Of a stretch of 64,000 nucleotides of DNA, positions 61,274 through 64,000 are shown piece by piece. Below the pieces are notes generated by a model. That model ran no database searches and was not told where the DNA came from. It saw only the letters and a program-made list of their open reading frames with translations. Both the position numbers and the translations under genes were made by a program. The DNA comes from Paenibacillus sp. 32352 (GTDB lineage: Bacteria; Bacillota; Bacilli; Paenibacillales; NBRC-103111), in NCBI RefSeq assembly GCF_002042965.1, contig NZ_MZNT01000009.1, positions 62,001 to 126,000 of the forward strand, written 5' to 3'. Numbering within the stretch: the stretch's first letter is position 1; each line of letters opens with the position of its first letter.

Positions 61274-62467
61274 ATGCAAATTCGTATCGCAACACACGAC
61301 GAGCATCGAATGGCCGTCATTCAAGAAGCGGTGAAGCAGTTTCGTAAGGAGCATCCGGATGTCAGTGTTGTTCTGGAGATGCTTCCGGATAAGACGTGGA
61401 TGAGGGAGAAGCTGATGGAGATGCTTCGTAACGGCAACGGTCCCGATATTGTGGAATGGGAAGACGCAAACATAGGGCAATGTTTGGAAGGAGGCTTGCT
61501 GTCCGATTTGTCTGAGTTCATTGAACGAGACCAAGTCGATCTTGATGATTATTATCCGTGCATCCGCAATGCAATAACAGACCAGGGCAGGGTGGGGGCG
61601 CTGCCGGTGATGACGGAAACGATTGGTGTTTTCTACAATAAGGAGCATTTTGACGAAGCGGGTCTGCCTTATCCGCAGGAGGGATGGACATGGGACGAAT
61701 TTACGGCCACCGCGGCACAGCTGACACGGACTGATGAGCAAGGAAATATTGTGCGTCACGGCGTGTTCACCAGCTTCGGCTATATGTTCTACATCGAGCC
61801 GGTTGTCTGGAACAACGGAGGGGCATTCCTGTCCGAGGATGGCAGGACATTGGACGGCTATTTAAACCATCCGGCCACAATAGAAGCCTTCGAACAGTAT
61901 TTGAGTCTGATCGATAAAGGAATTTCTCCAAGATTGGGCGTGGGGCGCGAATCCTGGATAGATTGCTTCATTCACGGCAAAATGTCCATGTATATGGATG
62001 CGAACTGGGCAATCAAACCGATGTCGCAAGTGCAAAAAGACAAATTCGGCGTCGTCGGCTTTCCGTCGAACAAGATACAGCCGAAAGCCAATGTTTTTCA
62101 AGTCTATGGCTATGGAATTTCGCCGCAATGTACCAATAAGGAGCTGGCATGGTCGTTTCTTCGCAAGCTTGCTTTACCGGGTAGCGGGGTCGATAAGCTA
62201 TGGGCGGTTATTAATCTGGCCGTATCCAAAACGACGGCGATCCAAAGCGGGCAGGCGGCAGATCCATTATATATCCCATTCCTGGAGGAGCTGAAATATG
62301 GCCGAAAGAGCGCCTATCAATGGCTGAACATGATTCCGACTTTCCATCACAATAAAACATTCGATACGATGCGACATGCATCCGATGTGAAGCGGGTACT
62401 GCAGGAAACGGTCGATAGAACGCCGGTCTTACAGCCCCTTGACCCTCACTCGCTTCCAGGATGGTAG
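61274..62467 (+). CDS. Solute-binding-protein fold (SBP family 1) without signal peptide
   Basis: 397 residues. The fold is that of a sugar ABC binding protein: IRIATHDEHRMAVIQEAVKQFRKEHPDV, GNGPDIVEWEDANIGQCLEGGLLSDLSEFI, GALPVMTETIGVFYNKEHFDEAGLPYPQEGWTWDEF (as separate conserved blocks). It starts MQIRIATHDE at 61274 (AAGGAGGG upstream) with no hydrophobic signal and no lipobox Cys, and the longer frame does not add one. No permease gene is near. A WYL-type regulator follows 40 bp later. The protein is probably cytoplasmic and may serve as a ligand sensor; free-standing analogues of GntR-SBP fusions seen in Paenibacillus are the nearest idea. Confidence 0.75.
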   Translation: MQIRIATHDEHRMAVIQEAVKQFRKEHPDVSVVLEMLPDKTWMREKLMEMLRNGNGPDIVEWEDANIGQCLEGGLLSDLSEFIERDQVDLDDYYPCIRNAITDQGRVGALPVMTETIGVFYNKEHFDEAGLPYPQEGWTWDEFTATAAQLTRTDEQGNIVRHGVFTSFGYMFYIEPVVWNNGGAFLSEDGRTLDGYLNHPATIEAFEQYLSLIDKGISPRLGVGRESWIDCFIHGKMSMYMDANWAIKPMSQVQKDKFGVVGFPSNKIQPKANVFQVYGYGISPQCTNKELAWSFLRKLALPGSGVDKLWAVINLAVSKTTAIQSGQAADPLYIPFLEELKYGRKSAYQWLNMIPTFHHNKTFDTMRHASDVKRVLQETVDRTPVLQPLDPHSLPGW

Positions 62468-62507
62468 CCGGATAAACAAGACCGCAAATGGAGTTGATGA
62501 CGGTACC

Positions 62508-63137
62508 ATGAGCAATTTGCATCGGATCCTGTGGTTCGACGAACGAATCCGCGCCAAGCGTTACCCGAATGCCAAGGACATAGCGGAGCAGTTTGAAATA
62601 TCCGTTCGCCAGGCGGGGCGCGATATCGAATACATGCAAAGCTCGCTCCGAGCGCCGATATCGTATAATGCCAAGCATCGCGGCTACGAATATGAGGATG
62701 CGGCTTATATTTTACCTTCCGTATTTTTGACGGAGACGGATGTGCGGATTCTTAACTTTTTAATCTACAAGTATGAGGAAGCGGCACAGTCGATGGGATA
62801 TATCGAAGGATTGGACCGGGTCGTGCAGACGCTCAAGCGCTTCGTTCCCTATCAGCCTGAAGAGAGCGAAATTCCGCTCCTGTATGCAGATGCGAAGCAG
62901 GCCAACATGAAACATAGCATCGACGAGGCTATTAAGAGGAGCCTGAAGCTTCATCTTACGTATCAGGACGGGGAAGATGAGTATACCGTCCTTGTACACC
63001 CGTATCGAATCTACTCCCAGTCCTCGCATTTGTATGTAATCGCCTTTTGCGAGCAATCGGGAGAAGTAGAATATTATGCTCTAGAGAAGATGACACGGAT
63101 CGCTTTGACCGACACCGTATATAGCATGGTGAAATAG
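62508..63137 (+). CDS. HTH-WYL transcriptional regulator (DeoR/YafY-like)
   Basis: 209 residues. N-terminal winged helix (about 1-65: LHRILWFDERIRAKRYPNAKDIAEQF, VRQAGRDIEYMQ) and a WYL domain (about 130-205: LKLHLTYQDGEDEYTVLVHPYRIYSQSSHLYVIAFCEQ). The WYL domain binds nucleotides or small ligands, and the family includes repressors of sugar or defence genes. Start ATG at 62508 (MSNLHRILWF) is chosen on family alignment; its ribosome site is weak, so coupling to the preceding gene is likely. No defence genes nearby. Confidence 0.82.
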   Translation: MSNLHRILWFDERIRAKRYPNAKDIAEQFEISVRQAGRDIEYMQSSLRAPISYNAKHRGYEYEDAAYILPSVFLTETDVRILNFLIYKYEEAAQSMGYIEGLDRVVQTLKRFVPYQPEESEIPLLYADAKQANMKHSIDEAIKRSLKLHLTYQDGEDEYTVLVHPYRIYSQSSHLYVIAFCEQSGEVEYYALEKMTRIALTDTVYSMVK

Positions 63138-63188
63138 CGGTCCAAAGCCAGGTTGGAGACTGGCGTGGTTCTTGCCTGACGCCAGAAG

Positions 63189-63236
63189 AAGCATCGCCCC
63201 CTATCAGCCCGCAGTCTGATAAAGGGCGATGCTTTT
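63189..63236. terminator. Terminator between convergent WYL and TetR genes
   Basis: AAGCATCGCCC...GGGCGATGCTT outer stem, inner TATCAG/CTGATA, TTTT tail on the plus strand. Confidence 0.8.
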
Positions 63237-63807
63237 AACCTGAAAAATGATGCTCAATCAACCGCTTGGCCGCACTCAGGAAATGTTCCGGCCGGAAGGA
63301 GGTCTTATCGATATAGGCGCTCATCATGGCCCCATCGCTAATGATGCGGAGCTGTGAAGTCAGCTCTTCCGGATCGCGAACGCCGCCTTTCATCGCAATT
63401 TCCTTCACCTTATCCCATGTCCGGTGGCGGTTCTCTACGGCGGACCGGTGACCCGGATGCTCCAGATCGGGAAACTCGACAACCGCATTCATAAATGGAC
63501 ATCCGCGAAATTCCGGATGAGTCATCCGCTCGACCAGTTCATCCAGAAGGGCATACAGCTGATCCTTCGGGGAGTCGGGAAAGCGCTGAATGGCTTGTTC
63601 AATGGATATTGATCTATTGCAATGCCTTTTCTCCAAATACGCGACGATAAGGCTGTCCTTGGTCGGGAAGTTGCGGTAAAAGCTCGCCTTGGCGACCCCG
63701 GATTCTTCGATGATCCTGTCGATGCCGACCGCACGAACCCCCTCTTTATAAAACAACCCGGAAGCGACGCGCAAAATGCGCTCCTTCGCCGTTTCTTTCT
63801 TTTCCAT
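63235..63807 (-). CDS. TetR/AcrR family transcriptional repressor
   Basis: 190 residues. HTH about 8-52: ERILRVASGLFYKEGVRAVGIDRIIEESGVAK, ASFYRNFPTKDSLIVAYL (two blocks). The C-terminal ligand domain has a Cys in EFRGCPFMNAVVEF, a YcdC/LmrA-like block (TetR_C_25/33-type). It is divergent from a gene starting at 63977; two perfect palindromes in the gap are its probable operators. Confidence 0.92.
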   Translation of the reverse strand: MEKKETAKERILRVASGLFYKEGVRAVGIDRIIEESGVAKASFYRNFPTKDSLIVAYLEKRHCNRSISIEQAIQRFPDSPKDQLYALLDELVERMTHPEFRGCPFMNAVVEFPDLEHPGHRSAVENRHRTWDKVKEIAMKGGVRDPEELTSQLRIISDGAMMSAYIDKTSFRPEHFLSAAKRLIEHHFSG

Positions 63808-63846
63808 AGATGATCACCCAATTCCAAATGTAAGGAAAAACCGATA

Positions 63847-63875
63847 TTGACATGAGACAGATCTGTCTGTATCAT
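63847..63875 (+). promoter_or_regulatory. SigA promoter of the right-edge gene, with operator in the spacer
   Basis: TTGACA (63847-63852), 17 bp, TATCAT (63870-63875). The spacer holds the perfect 14-bp palindrome AGACAGATCTGTCT (63855-63868). Confidence 0.75.
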
Positions 63876-63890
63876 ACGAATCAGTAATGG

Positions 63891-63910
63891 ATGAGACAGT
63901 TCTGTCTCAT
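63891..63910. promoter_or_regulatory. Second TetR operator palindrome
   Basis: ATGAGACAG-TT-CTGTCTCAT, 9-bp perfect arms, same GAGACAG half-site as the first palindrome, 36 bp downstream of it. Confidence 0.75.
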
Positions 63911-63976
63911 TTATTGTAATCGAGCATACCTGCTTATGTCAATGTTCCCAGGGTGCATAAAGGAGGAGAAAGATTT

Positions 63977-64000
63977 ATGTCTCAAGCGGCGGCACACGGC
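63977..64000 (+). CDS. Start of a TetR-controlled gene, cut by the window edge
   Basis: ATG after an AAAGGAGGAGAAAG ribosome site 6-8 bases upstream, then MSQAAAHG to the last base. Too short to identify. The upstream TetR operators predict an efflux or oxidoreductase gene. Confidence 0.6.

Overview
The window reads as a chromosomal segment of a Gram-positive, spore-former-type Firmicute, most likely Paenibacillus or a close relative. The evidence is the mix of very large S-layer-homology (SLH) surface proteins, an LplB/YtcP-type sugar transporter without its own ATPase beside a membrane AraC-type regulator, a GH43-like giant enzyme ending in a FIMAH-like domain, strong GGAGG ribosome sites, and many small regulator/enzyme pairs. 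Base composition is roughly balanced. No rRNA, tRNA, CRISPR array, transposase or phage gene was seen.

Layout. 1-3446: UbiD (cut by the left edge), UbiX and an HpaB-type flavin monooxygenase, an aromatic-acid decarboxylation/hydroxylation operon. 3610-4495 (minus): a FusB/FusC-like EF-G-binding protein behind a leader that looks like a complete attenuator. 4594-6634: TrmB-type regulator and AzlCD branched-chain amino-acid exporter. 6751-7877: azoreductase divergent from an HxlR-type redox regulator. 8134-10198: nucleotidyltransferase, aminoglycoside-phosphotransferase homologue and an orphan coding remnant. 10323-10916: a lipoprotein and a truncated gene start. 10923-22761: membrane AraC regulator, two permeases, solute-binding lipoprotein and an 1839-residue modular glycosidase, a polysaccharide-utilisation island. 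22949-24656: ECF sigma/anti-sigma pair. 24869-31611: small accessory genes (DUF2812, PadR, GNAT, cyclase, DUF1697, MocR regulator, MFS exporter, NAD-dependent epimerase-like protein). 31631-31884: a fold-back MITE-like element between two copies of a terminator-like repeat.

32058-60107 is the most unusual part: a SARP-type response regulator, a 1020-residue histidine kinase with two kinase cores, then three giant secreted proteins (1820, 2537 and 3169 residues; the last two end in SLH domains) and a secreted trypsin-like protease. A promoter-proximal pair of direct repeats with exact 11-bp spacing, 7 bp from a -10 box, precedes the first giant gene and has the geometry of a SARP/OmpR site. 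My inference is that this is one envelope-sensing and surface-remodelling locus. I know of no description of it, but this cannot be confirmed without a search.

60220-64000: DoxX-like membrane protein, a small membrane protein, a solute-binding protein without signal peptide paired with a WYL regulator, and a TetR regulator divergent from a gene cut by the right edge, with two clear operator palindromes between them. Start sites were moved from the longest open frame wherever a ribosome site clearly favoured an internal start; these choices are stated per gene.
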